Shown piece by piece: positions 19,333-26,740 of a stretch of 64,000 nt of DNA. The notes under the pieces were generated by a model. It was given only the letters and a program-made list of their open reading frames with translations. It was not told where the DNA came from and ran no database searches. Source of the stretch: Bradyrhizobium sp. BTAi1 (lineage in GTDB: Bacteria; Pseudomonadota; Alphaproteobacteria; Rhizobiales; Xanthobacteraceae); contig NC_009485.1 in the NCBI RefSeq assembly GCF_000015165.1, positions 4,545,501 through 4,609,500 of the forward strand, read 5' to 3'. The first letter of the stretch is position 1. Each line of letters begins with the position of its first letter. Both the position numbers and the translations under genes were made by a program.

Positions 19333-19926
19333 ATGCGTATCACCCTCGTCGGCTCCCGCCATTTCGGTGTGGCCACACTGAACATGCTGCGTGAGAGAGG
19401 CATCGAGATCGCGCGGGTCGTCGTGCATGATGGCGAGGACAGGCTCGCCGCGGCGGCGCGTGCGGCCGGCATCGAGGTTCTCGTTCAGGCCAACCCGAAG
19501 GTGGTGCCTGCGAACGAGATCGCCCCGGGGACGGATCTGATCGTCACCGCCCACAGCCATGCCCGCGTGACGCAGGAGGCGGTCCAGGCGGCACCGCTGG
19601 GTGGCATCGGCTATCATCCTTCGCTGCTGCCGCGGCATCGCGGCATTGCGGCCGTGGAGTGGACTGTCAAAGAGGGCGATCCGATCGCGGGCGGCACGAT
19701 CTATCATCTGGCCGAGCGCATGGATGCCGGCGCCATTGCCGCGCAGGATTGGTGCTTTGTGAAGAAGGGCGAAACGGCCCGCGAATTGTGGGAGCGCGCG
19801 CTGGCGCCGCTCGGCCTCAAGCTGTTCGGCGACGTCGTCGAATATGCCAAAGCCCATGGCACGATCCCCGCCAAGCCGCAGGACGAGCAGTTCGCGACCA
19901 AGGCGCCGAGCCTGACGCCGCACTGA
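19333..19926 (+). CDS. Formyltransferase-family protein (Fmt/ArnA-like fold) lacking the usual Asn
   Basis: This 197-aa protein resembles the catalytic domain of folate-dependent formyltransferases such as methionyl-tRNA formyltransferase. HPSLLPRHRG at 95-104 is the folate/formyl motif and Asp131 (ERMDAGAIAAQ) is in the catalytic position. The Asn normally two residues before the His is replaced: the sequence is GIGYH, giving Gly93 and His95. It lacks the C-terminal tRNA-binding domain of Fmt, so a sugar, amino-acid or other amine acceptor is more likely. The ATG at 19333 starts the Rossmann-like MRITLVGSRHFG; GTG at 19300 would add 11 residues. It stands alone between unrelated genes. Confidence 0.75.
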   Translation: MRITLVGSRHFGVATLNMLRERGIEIARVVVHDGEDRLAAAARAAGIEVLVQANPKVVPANEIAPGTDLIVTAHSHARVTQEAVQAAPLGGIGYHPSLLPRHRGIAAVEWTVKEGDPIAGGTIYHLAERMDAGAIAAQDWCFVKKGETARELWERALAPLGLKLFGDVVEYAKAHGTIPAKPQDEQFATKAPSLTPH

Positions 19927-19950
19927 GCAGACGCCGCACTGAGCATCGCG

Positions 19951-20043
19951 GTCACTGGTGGAAACCGGTTTTCCGAAAAGATCATGCTCAAACAAAGAGG
20001 AAAGATCATGATGCGTTTCCGTGGAAACGCATGATGATCTAAA
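19951..20043. repeat. Dispersed palindromic repeat with hairpin at 20004-20040
   Basis: TGGTGGAAACCGGTTTTCCG leads into a near-perfect inverted repeat, ATGATGCGTTTCC against GGAAACGCATGATGAT. The sequence resembles a repeat I recall from many Bradyrhizobium intergenic regions. The 411-base gap from 19927 to 20337 holds no gene, and its right part (from about 20200) is AT-rich and probably carries the promoter for the 20338 gene. Confidence 0.55.
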
Positions 20044-20337
20044 GTGCGGATCGTCGCACCGCATCTTGCGCCACATGATCGCTCTGTTCTGCCGCGCCGG
20101 TTGAGCAAGCGGCGGCATTTTCCAGACGGTGCAACGCGATGGCGCCGATGTGCTCGAGTCGCGCACGAGTTCCCAATTTCCCCGCAATGTCGCCGAAATG
20201 GCTCAAGGCCGAGTTTTGGATTAACCTTTACCCGTTTGAAAAGACGAGATAATTTTCCATTGCGGCGGCGCGGCAAATTTTCGTCACAATTCTTCCAAAT
20301 AAGCTAGCCGATCACAGACATTGAGGGACATCGATTC

Positions 20338-20688
20338 ATGCGTCTCGATCGCATTGGAATGGCTTTCGCCGCGTCGATCCTGGCAGGCGCTGCAACCTCT
20401 CCTGCTTTTGCCCAATCGCCCTATGACGGACAGTGGCAGGTCACGATCGTCACCAACAGCGGCAGCTGCGAGCCCACGGCCAGCTCGACCCTGATCGTCT
20501 CCGACGGTAAGATTTCGGCCGCCGGCGCCAACGTCTCGGGTTCGATCGGGCGCGAGGGCGTGGTCAAGGTCTCGATCAATGGCGCATACGCGAATGGTCA
20601 GCTCAGCGGCAATTCCGGCTCCGGCAAATGGAATGGAGCTTCGGCAGGTATCCCGTGCAGCGGGCGCTGGCAGGCGTCCCGCCTCTAA
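20338..20688 (+). CDS. Small exported protein of unknown function
   Basis: This 116-aa protein begins with a clear Sec signal peptide (MRLDRIGMAFAASILAGAA, cleavage probably after AFA-Q). The mature part of about 90 residues is rich in Gly and Ser, with pattern DGQWQVTIVTNSGSC at its start and PCSGRWQASRL at its end. The two Cys could form a disulfide. The alternating pattern suggests a small beta-sheet domain. Similar short exported proteins are common in bradyrhizobia; no function is known to me. The next gene overlaps its end. Confidence 0.75.
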   Translation: MRLDRIGMAFAASILAGAATSPAFAQSPYDGQWQVTIVTNSGSCEPTASSTLIVSDGKISAAGANVSGSIGREGVVKVSINGAYANGQLSGNSGSGKWNGASAGIPCSGRWQASRL

Positions 20689-21175
20689 GGCACGCCACGC
20701 CCCCTTCTCCAGGCGGCGGCTTTCGACAGCCGCCGTTTTGCTGTGTGCACTCTTTGCCGATGGCCCGGCATGGGCCGATCCGGGCGCCTTCACCGGCCTG
20801 GCCGGGACGTGGAGCGGCAGCGGCACGGTGGCGCTCGAGGACGGCTCGACCGAACGCATCCGTTGCCGGGCCAATTACGCGGTCGCGGGTCCGCGCATGG
20901 GCCTGGTCCTGACCTGCGCGAGCGACGCCTATAAATTCGGGCTGCAGGCCGATGTGGTCGCCGAGGGCTCGGCGATCTCGGGAAGCTGGAGCGAGACCAG
21001 CCGCGGCGTCAGCGGTGTGCTGCAGGGGCGCGGCGGCGGCGGCAACTTCCAGCTCGTCGCGACGACCGCCGGCTTCAACGCCAATATCGCGCTCGCCACC
21101 CGCGGCAACAAGCAATCGGTATCAATCCGCGCCGACAGCCAGTTCCGCGCAGCGACGATCTCGCTCTCGCGCTAG
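20633..21175 (+). CDS. Exported protein of unknown function, overlapping the preceding gene
   Basis: From ATG 20633 this is 180 aa, with a long basic n-region and a signal peptide core STAAVLLCALFADGPAWA ahead of DPGAFTGLAGTWSGSGTV. The mature domain of about 125 residues looks all-beta (lipocalin- or avidin-like pattern GTWSGSG at its start). The 56-base overlap with the 20338 gene suggests translational coupling. Upstream in-frame ATGs at 20579 and 20594 are possible but lie deep in the preceding gene. The stop codon TAG is part of the CTAG target site of the IS inserted immediately after it, so the native 3' sequence is displaced beyond 22018. Confidence 0.6.
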   Translation: MELRQVSRAAGAGRRPASKARHAPFSRRRLSTAAVLLCALFADGPAWADPGAFTGLAGTWSGSGTVALEDGSTERIRCRANYAVAGPRMGLVLTCASDAYKFGLQADVVAEGSAISGSWSETSRGVSGVLQGRGGGGNFQLVATTAGFNANIALATRGNKQSVSIRADSQFRAATISLSR

Positions 21176-22014
21176 GTCCTGTACCCAAACCCCTTGCGGG
21201 TGACGGGGCGGAGTGATTCAAGGCTTCCCAAAAGAGGAGGTCCCGATGGCTCGCTTCGACCTTTCAGACACGGAGTGGACAATCATCGCGCCGCTGTTGC
21301 CTGGAGCGGAGGGCAAGAAGAACGGCCGGCCGCGGCCGGATGACCGCAAGGTGCTCAACGGCATCTTCTTCGTCTTGCGCACTGGCACGCCGTGGCGCGA
21401 TCTGCCTGAGCGCTATGGCCCTTACACAACAGCCTACAATCGCTTTAATCGATGGGCCAAGAAGGGCATCTGGCTGCAGATATTTGAGGCCTTGGCAGCG
21501 AAGTCTCCACAGTCATTGCAGTTAATCGACTCCTCGATCATCCGCGCTCACCAGCACGCCGCCGGTGGTAAAAAGGGGGCCCGGATAACGCCATCGGCCG
21601 TTCTCGTGGAGGACTGAGCACCAAGATAAACGCCATCGTCGATCAGGCCGGCATGCCGGTCCATATTGTGCTGTCGCAGGGCCAGTCCTCGGACAAGACC
21701 GTGGCGCCGCCCCTCATCGAAGCGGTCGAGCCGGGGCGCGATCTGGTCGCCGACCGCGGTTACGATGCCCGAGCCCTCATCGATCTGGTCGAAAGCCGTG
21801 GCGGGCGCGCTCACATCCCAACCTGCCGCGACCGCAAGGTTCAGCGTTCGGTCGATCCTGCTCTCTATCGACAGCGCAATCTGATCGAACGCTTCTTCAA
21901 CAAGTTGAAGCATTTCCGCCGCATCGCGACCCGCTACGATAAGAGCGCTCGCAATTTCCTCTCCGCCGTCTTGCTCGCCTCAACCCGCCTCTGGATGCGG
22001 TTTGAGTCCACGAC
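21176..22014 (+). mobile_element. IS5-family (IS427-group-like) insertion sequence, complete
   Basis: This is an 839-bp element with imperfect 16-bp terminal inverted repeats, GTCCTGTACCCAAACC at left and GTCGTGGACTCAAACC at right (reverse complement), 13 of 16 matching. It is flanked by CTAG at 21172-21175 and 22015-22018, as expected of the group's target duplication. It carries two overlapping frames joined by an A5G5 run. Confidence 0.88.
21246..21617 (+). CDS. IS5-family transposase, first reading frame (orfA)
   Basis: This 123-aa frame carries the N-terminal DUF4096-like DNA-binding part (ARFDLSDTEWTIIAPLLPG) and the first DDE aspartate in LIDSSIIRAHQHAAGG. The start is the ATG at 21246, eight bases after AGAGGAGG. 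Its frame runs out soon after the A5G5 run at 21570-21579. A -1 shift there enters the frame reading PDNAIGRSRGGLSTKINAIV and continues into orfB, giving one full transposase. Confidence 0.85.
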   Translation: MARFDLSDTEWTIIAPLLPGAEGKKNGRPRPDDRKVLNGIFFVLRTGTPWRDLPERYGPYTTAYNRFNRWAKKGIWLQIFEALAAKSPQSLQLIDSSIIRAHQHAAGGKKGARITPSAVLVED

Positions 22015-22018
22015 CTAG
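21653..22018 (+). CDS. IS5-family transposase, second reading frame (orfB)
   Basis: This is the C-terminal catalytic part of the transposase, with the second Asp in LVADRGYDARALID and the Glu in NLIERFFNKLKHFRRIATRY. The frame is open upstream to the A5G5 run near 21570, so it is probably made as a -1 frameshift fusion with orfA rather than started at the ATG at 21653. Its stop codon TAG is supplied by the duplicated CTAG target at 22015-22018, outside the element proper. Confidence 0.8.
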   Translation: MPVHIVLSQGQSSDKTVAPPLIEAVEPGRDLVADRGYDARALIDLVESRGGRAHIPTCRDRKVQRSVDPALYRQRNLIERFFNKLKHFRRIATRYDKSARNFLSAVLLASTRLWMRFESTT

Positions 22019-22073
22019 ACAATAAAGAGACACGGACGGAAGCGCGTCGCGCTCTGACCGGCGCGGCGCCCGC

Positions 22074-22301
22074 TCAAGCGCGCTTCACGCCTGGCACCGG
22101 ACCACCGGCCGGAGCGGGCGCCAATTGCGCCGCGGTCCGTTTGATGGTCTTGGCAATCAGCAGCGCCTGCTCCCGGGTCATGGCGAAGTCCTGCACGCCC
22201 TTCTGGGTGGTCAGCGACAGCACCATGAGATGAGGCTCCCGCTCCGGCCAGCCGGTGGCAAAGGCGGTCAGGAAGTCGGCTGAGGCGGCACGTTCGGTCA
22301 T
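22074..22301 (-). CDS. Small conserved-looking hypothetical protein
   Basis: From the ATG at 22301 this is a 75-aa protein beginning MTERAASADFLTAFATGWPE and ending in a Pro/Ala-rich tail. The middle (LMVLSLTTQKGVQDFAMTRE) looks folded and has neighbour-like codon use. The frame is open further upstream, but that part is low-complexity and overlaps the divergent transporter gene region. Similar small proteins in related genomes often begin this way (recollection, unchecked). Function unknown. Confidence 0.55.
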   Translation of the reverse strand: MTERAASADFLTAFATGWPEREPHLMVLSLTTQKGVQDFAMTREQALLIAKTIKRTAAQLAPAPAGGPVPGVKRA

Positions 22302-22513
22302 GTCTGAAGCTCTGCCCTGCTGTTTCGGGGCGGTGGCTTTAGGACGAAACCGGGCCACACTCCACGTTTTTCTCGACGGACAGCTTTGGTCGGGGCTGCG
22401 ATTCCCTGCAGCCATTGGTGCAGCGCATCGTGGAAAACATTTGCAAGACCGGACCGGGGCGGAGATACAGCCCCTCCGCTCCTCGCCCCGATCCTTTCCA
22501 AGACAGCTGCCTG

Positions 22514-23404
22514 ATGCATCGCTCCGCTTCGAAAATGACGGCCGCATTATGGATGGCGGGCTGGCTCGCTCTCATGCTTGTCATGGTGGTCGCAGGGCGC
22601 GAGGCCATGCGGGAGCTGAACGTGTTCGAGCTGATGGAGCTCCGCTGTCTCATCGGCCTCGTGCTGCTGTCACCGGTCATCGCGCTGAGCGGCGGCTTTG
22701 CCAAGCTCCGCACCGCCAGGCTGACGCTGCATGTGGTGCGCAACCTGATCCATTACGGCGCACAGCTGGGCTGGTTTCTGGCCCTCACATTGATTCCGAT
22801 TGGCCAGGTCGTGGCCATCGAATTCACGATGCCGATCTGGACAGCGTTGCTGGCAGCGACATTCCTCGGTGAGCGCATCACGTTCTCGAAGCTCATCGCC
22901 ATCGTGCTCGGCCTGGTCGGTGTGGTCGTGATCGTTCGACCTGACGCCGGCGCCGTGAACCCGGGACAGCTCATCGCGCTCGCCGCCGCCGTGGGCTTCG
23001 GCGTTTCGGTCGCCCTGGTCAAAATCCTCACCCGCACCGAACCGACCGCCTCGATCATCTTCTGGATGCTCGCGGTCCAAGCCATGGCGGGGCTTGCCCC
23101 CTCGATCGCGATGTGGGCATGGCCGTCGGCGACGGCATGGGGCTGGATCGTCGTGGTCGCGCTTGCCGGGACGTTCTCGCACTTCTGCATGGCGCGAGCG
23201 CTGCTCTATGCCGATGCAACCGTGGTCGTGCCGATGGACTTCCTGCGGGTGCCGCTGACGGCCACCGTCGGCTGGCTCGTCTATTCGGAACGGCTCGACG
23301 GCTTCACGCTGGTCGGCGCAGCTCTGATCCTGGCCGGAAACCTCCTGAACCTGCGCCCTGCCCCGGCTCGCCCGGTTCCATTGAGCCGCTCAGCGGGGAC
23401 CTGA
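22514..23404 (+). CDS. DMT-superfamily (EamA) inner-membrane transporter
   Basis: This is a predicted 10-helix transporter of 296 aa with two EamA repeats. The first half ends with FLGERITFSKLIAIVLGLVG, the classic EamA end-of-repeat pattern (LGE then GxxLIxxGV). The second ends with YSERLDGFTLVGAALILAGN. It may export metabolites or drugs; the substrate cannot be told. The ATG at 22514 (MHRSASKMTAALW) places the first helix right after the start; the frame extends upstream to 22415 with unlikely composition. It is divergent from the small gene at 22301. Confidence 0.88.
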   Translation: MHRSASKMTAALWMAGWLALMLVMVVAGREAMRELNVFELMELRCLIGLVLLSPVIALSGGFAKLRTARLTLHVVRNLIHYGAQLGWFLALTLIPIGQVVAIEFTMPIWTALLAATFLGERITFSKLIAIVLGLVGVVVIVRPDAGAVNPGQLIALAAAVGFGVSVALVKILTRTEPTASIIFWMLAVQAMAGLAPSIAMWAWPSATAWGWIVVVALAGTFSHFCMARALLYADATVVVPMDFLRVPLTATVGWLVYSERLDGFTLVGAALILAGNLLNLRPAPARPVPLSRSAGT

Positions 23405-23614
23405 GTCCCGGAGCACCCCTCCGAGGCGCTGGCTGCGCTGTGATCCTCGTCACGGAAGACAGCCCCTGCACGTGGTTGGCGTTGGTCCGGCGCAACACTC
23501 GCCAAAAAGCTTTGCGGCCAAAGCGAGATTTTTTACATCGGAACAAGACTTTTCGGCCCGCGCAGCGACAAATGCGGAAGTGATCGCTTCGCTAATTCGT
23601 TGGGGGATCTCCTG

Positions 23615-25075
23615 ATGCGCTTTCTCACCATCACATTGTCCCTGCTCTGCATGGTGCTGACGGCGGAAGCCGCACGCGCCGACCGTCGCGTCGCCTTCGT
23701 GGTCGGCAACGGCGCCTATAAGAGCGTGGCTCAGTTGCCGAACCCGCCGGTCGACGCCAAGGCCATGGCGGCAACCCTGCGCAATGTCGGCTTCGACGTG
23801 GTCGAGGGCACCAATCTCACGCGCGACAAGATGACCGAGAAGCTGCTCGACTTCGGCCGCAAGGCGCAGGGGGCCGACATCGCGGTGTTCTATTACGCAG
23901 GCCACGGCATTGCGATCGCCGGCACCAACTACCTCCTGCCGGTCGATGCCGACCTGAAATCGGAGATGGACGTCAAGCTGGGCTCGGCGATCAATATCGA
24001 CGTGACACTCGATCAGACGATGGGCGACGCCAAGGTCAAGCTGGTGTTCCTCGATGCCTGCCGCGACAACCCGTTCGCCGCCAAGATCAAGTCGAACTCA
24101 CCGACCCGCAGCGTGTCGGTGCAGACCGGCCTCGCCGAGATGAAATCCGGCGAGGGGACGCTGATCGCGTTTGCGACCGGTCCCGGCCAGACCGCACTCG
24201 ATGGCGATGCCGGCGCCAACAGCCCGTTCACCCGCGCGCTGATCTCGCACATCGCGCAGCCCGGCGTCGAGATCCAGCAGGCGATGACCTCGGTGCGCGC
24301 CCAGGTCAATGAAGAGACCAACAAGGGGCAGCTGCCCTGGGGGCATACCAACCTGATCGGCGCGGTGTATCTCAATCCGGCCGCATCCCCCGCCGCAACC
24401 ACCGCCTCTTCCGGAACCACTCCGGCCGCCGTCGTCGCAAGTCCGGTCGCCGGCGAGGCCGAGCTTGAATTCTGGCGCTCGGTGAAGGATTCCAACAAGC
24501 CCGAAGAGCTCAACGCCTATCTCTCGACCTATCCGAACGGGCAGTTCAAGTCACTGGCGATGGCGCGCATCGCGTCGATCGAGAGCGGCGCCATCAATAC
24601 CGCGACCCGCAACGTCGCCAAGGGTGTCGATCCCGCCACCTTCACGGAAGAAGGCACACAGGTCAGTGAGGATCAGATCGGCCTCGACAAGACCAAGCGG
24701 CGTGACATACAGCGTCGCCTCACCGGTTTGGGCTTCGACACCAAGATGACGGGTGTGTTCGATGACGAGACCCGCGCCGTCATGAAGCGCTGGCAGGCGG
24801 CCCGTGGCTATCCTGCGACCGGCTTCATGACCAAGCTGCAGCACAAGGCGCTGCTGGCCGAGCCTCAGCCGGCTCCGGCGACGGCCGCGGTCGGCGACGA
24901 GGCCAAGCCCCGCCGCGCCAAGCCGGCCGGCAATGTCGCCGCTGGCGCGCCGCCGCCGCAGGCCGCGCCGGTCTATCGCAACCCGCCGCCGCAGGACAAC
25001 GCCGGCAATGCCGCGGGCGCCGCGTTCATCGGCGGCATGATGGGTGGCGTTCTCGGCAGCGCGCTGCGTCGCTAG
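23615..25075 (+). CDS. Exported caspase-fold protein (peptidase C14) with peptidoglycan-binding-like domain
   Basis: This 486-aa protein has a signal peptide (LTITLSLLCMVLTAEAARA) and then a p20-like caspase domain starting DRRVAFVVGNGAYKSVAQLP. The catalytic dyad is His97 in YYAGHGI and Cys149 in FLDACRDNPF. A linker leads to a helical FWRSVKDSNKPEELNAYLST repeat at about 285-325, then a peptidoglycan-binding-1-like domain (RRDIQRRLTGLGFDTKMTGV through TKLQHKALLAE). A Pro-rich tail ends with the glycine-zipper-like segment FIGGMMGGVLGSALRR. The ATG at 23615 follows GGGGGAT. Such periplasmic proteases with both residues intact may cleave after Arg/Lys (family knowledge). It is duplicated immediately downstream. 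Confidence 0.9.
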   Translation: MRFLTITLSLLCMVLTAEAARADRRVAFVVGNGAYKSVAQLPNPPVDAKAMAATLRNVGFDVVEGTNLTRDKMTEKLLDFGRKAQGADIAVFYYAGHGIAIAGTNYLLPVDADLKSEMDVKLGSAINIDVTLDQTMGDAKVKLVFLDACRDNPFAAKIKSNSPTRSVSVQTGLAEMKSGEGTLIAFATGPGQTALDGDAGANSPFTRALISHIAQPGVEIQQAMTSVRAQVNEETNKGQLPWGHTNLIGAVYLNPAASPAATTASSGTTPAAVVASPVAGEAELEFWRSVKDSNKPEELNAYLSTYPNGQFKSLAMARIASIESGAINTATRNVAKGVDPATFTEEGTQVSEDQIGLDKTKRRDIQRRLTGLGFDTKMTGVFDDETRAVMKRWQAARGYPATGFMTKLQHKALLAEPQPAPATAAVGDEAKPRRAKPAGNVAAGAPPPQAAPVYRNPPPQDNAGNAAGAAFIGGMMGGVLGSALRR

Positions 25076-25106
25076 TTTCTCCTGCTATCATTCGACAACA
25101 GCTGTC

Positions 25107-25134
25107 AGCCCGTGCCGCAAGGCACGGGCTTTTG
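25107..25134 (+). terminator. Rho-independent terminator after first caspase gene
   Basis: AGCCCGTGCC and GGCACGGGCT form a perfect 10-bp stem with a GCAA tetraloop followed by TTT. It separates the two caspase genes transcriptionally. Confidence 0.75.
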
Positions 25135-25251
25135 CTGCCGACCGACAAGGCAGCCACAACCGCCGATTTGACCTGGGCCAATCACGGCTTTTTGGTGTAG
25201 ATATGGAGGCGAATTTCAGCCGTCGCCTATGCTTCGCCAAGGAGATTTCAG

Positions 25252-26685
25252 ATGCGGGGGATCAGCCTCATTCCAAGGCTCATTTTGGCGCTGGTCCTGG
25301 TTACGCTTGCGATCGACAGCGCATCGGCGGACCGGCGCGTGGCCTTCGTCGTCGGCAATGGCGCTTACAAGAACGTGGCCCAGCTTCCCAATCCGCCGGT
25401 TGACGCCAAGGCCATGGCCGTCACCCTGCGCAATGTCGGCTTTGACGTTGTCGAGGGTACCAATCTCAACCGCGAGCAGATGACGGAGAAACTGCTCGAT
25501 TTCGGCCGCCGCAGCCAGGGCGCCGACGTCGCCGTGTTTTATTACGCCGGTCACGGCATCGCGATTTCCGGCACCAATTATCTGCTGCCGATCGACGCCG
25601 ACATCAAATCGGAGATGGACGCCAAGCTCGGCGCCGCCATCAATGTCGACGTGACGCTCGATCAGACGCTGGGTGACGCCAAGGTGAAGCTGGTGTTCCT
25701 CGACGCCTGCCGGGACAATCCATTCGCGGCCAAGATCCGGTCGAGCGCATCGACGCGCAGCGTCTCGGTGCAGACCGGCCTCGCCGAGATGAAATCCGGC
25801 GAAGGCACGCTGATCGCGTTTGCCACGGGTCCGGGGCAGACCGCACTGGACGGCGAAGCCGGCACCAACAGCCCGTTCACCAGGGCTCTGATCGCGCACA
25901 TCACCCAGCCCGGCCTGGAAATCCAGCAGGCCATGACCCAGGTCCGCGCGCAGGTAAACGAGGAGACCGGCAAGGGCCAGCTGCCATGGGGCCACACCAA
26001 CCTTATCGGCGCGGTCTATCTGAACCCGGCAGCCGGAGGAGCGCCCGCAGGCCCGAGCGCCGGGACTGTTCCGGCGGCGGTCGCGGCGGTGCAGCCCGCG
26101 AACGATGTCGAGCTGGAGTTCTGGCGCTCGGTCAAGGACTCCAACAAGGCCGAGGAGCTGAAGGCCTATCTGACCAACTATCCCAATGGCCAGTTCAGAT
26201 CGCTGGCGCTGGCGCGGGTGGCTTCGCTCGAGAATGGCCCGTCCACCACGACGCGCAACCTGACCACCGGCGTCGATCCCGCGACCTTCACCGAAGAGGG
26301 CACCCAGGTGACGGAGGACCAGATCGGGCTCGACAAGGGGCAGCGCCGCGACGTGCAGCGGCGCCTGACCGGCCTCGGCTTCGACACCAAGGCCAGCGGC
26401 AAGTTCGACGAACCGACCCGAGCCGTGCTCAAGCGCTGGCAGGCGGCGCGCGGCTATCCGTCGAGCGGTTATCTGACCAAGCTGCAGCACAAGGCCCTGC
26501 TCGCCGAGATCATCCCGGCCTCGGTCACGGCAAGCGCCAGCGAGGATGAGCGCCCGGCCCGCCGGACGCAGCGCAGCAACGGTGGCGGGGGTGGTGGCCA
26601 TCATCGCGGCGGCGGTCCGGACGCCGGCGCAGCCTTCATCGGCGGAATGATGGGCGGCATTCTCGGCGGCGCCTTCCGTCGCTGA
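25252..26685 (+). CDS. Exported caspase-fold protein, tandem paralogue
   Basis: This 477-aa protein has the same architecture as the gene before it: a signal peptide ending ASA-D, a caspase domain with His101 (YYAGHGI) and Cys153 (FLDACRDNPF), an FWRSVKDSNKAEELKAYLTN repeat, a peptidoglycan-binding-like domain, a Gly/His-rich linker, and a FIGGMMGGILGGAFRR end. AAGGAG lies ten bases before the ATG. Sequence identity is high through the catalytic domain and falls in the linkers, so the pair arose by tandem duplication. It has its own promoter region after the upstream terminator. Confidence 0.9.
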   Translation: MRGISLIPRLILALVLVTLAIDSASADRRVAFVVGNGAYKNVAQLPNPPVDAKAMAVTLRNVGFDVVEGTNLNREQMTEKLLDFGRRSQGADVAVFYYAGHGIAISGTNYLLPIDADIKSEMDAKLGAAINVDVTLDQTLGDAKVKLVFLDACRDNPFAAKIRSSASTRSVSVQTGLAEMKSGEGTLIAFATGPGQTALDGEAGTNSPFTRALIAHITQPGLEIQQAMTQVRAQVNEETGKGQLPWGHTNLIGAVYLNPAAGGAPAGPSAGTVPAAVAAVQPANDVELEFWRSVKDSNKAEELKAYLTNYPNGQFRSLALARVASLENGPSTTTRNLTTGVDPATFTEEGTQVTEDQIGLDKGQRRDVQRRLTGLGFDTKASGKFDEPTRAVLKRWQAARGYPSSGYLTKLQHKALLAEIIPASVTASASEDERPARRTQRSNGGGGGGHHRGGGPDAGAAFIGGMMGGILGGAFRR

Positions 26686-26740
26686 TCTCGGCAACCGCGC
26701 GGCTGCAGGCGGCCGAAGACGCGTTGCCCGGTCGGTCGGG

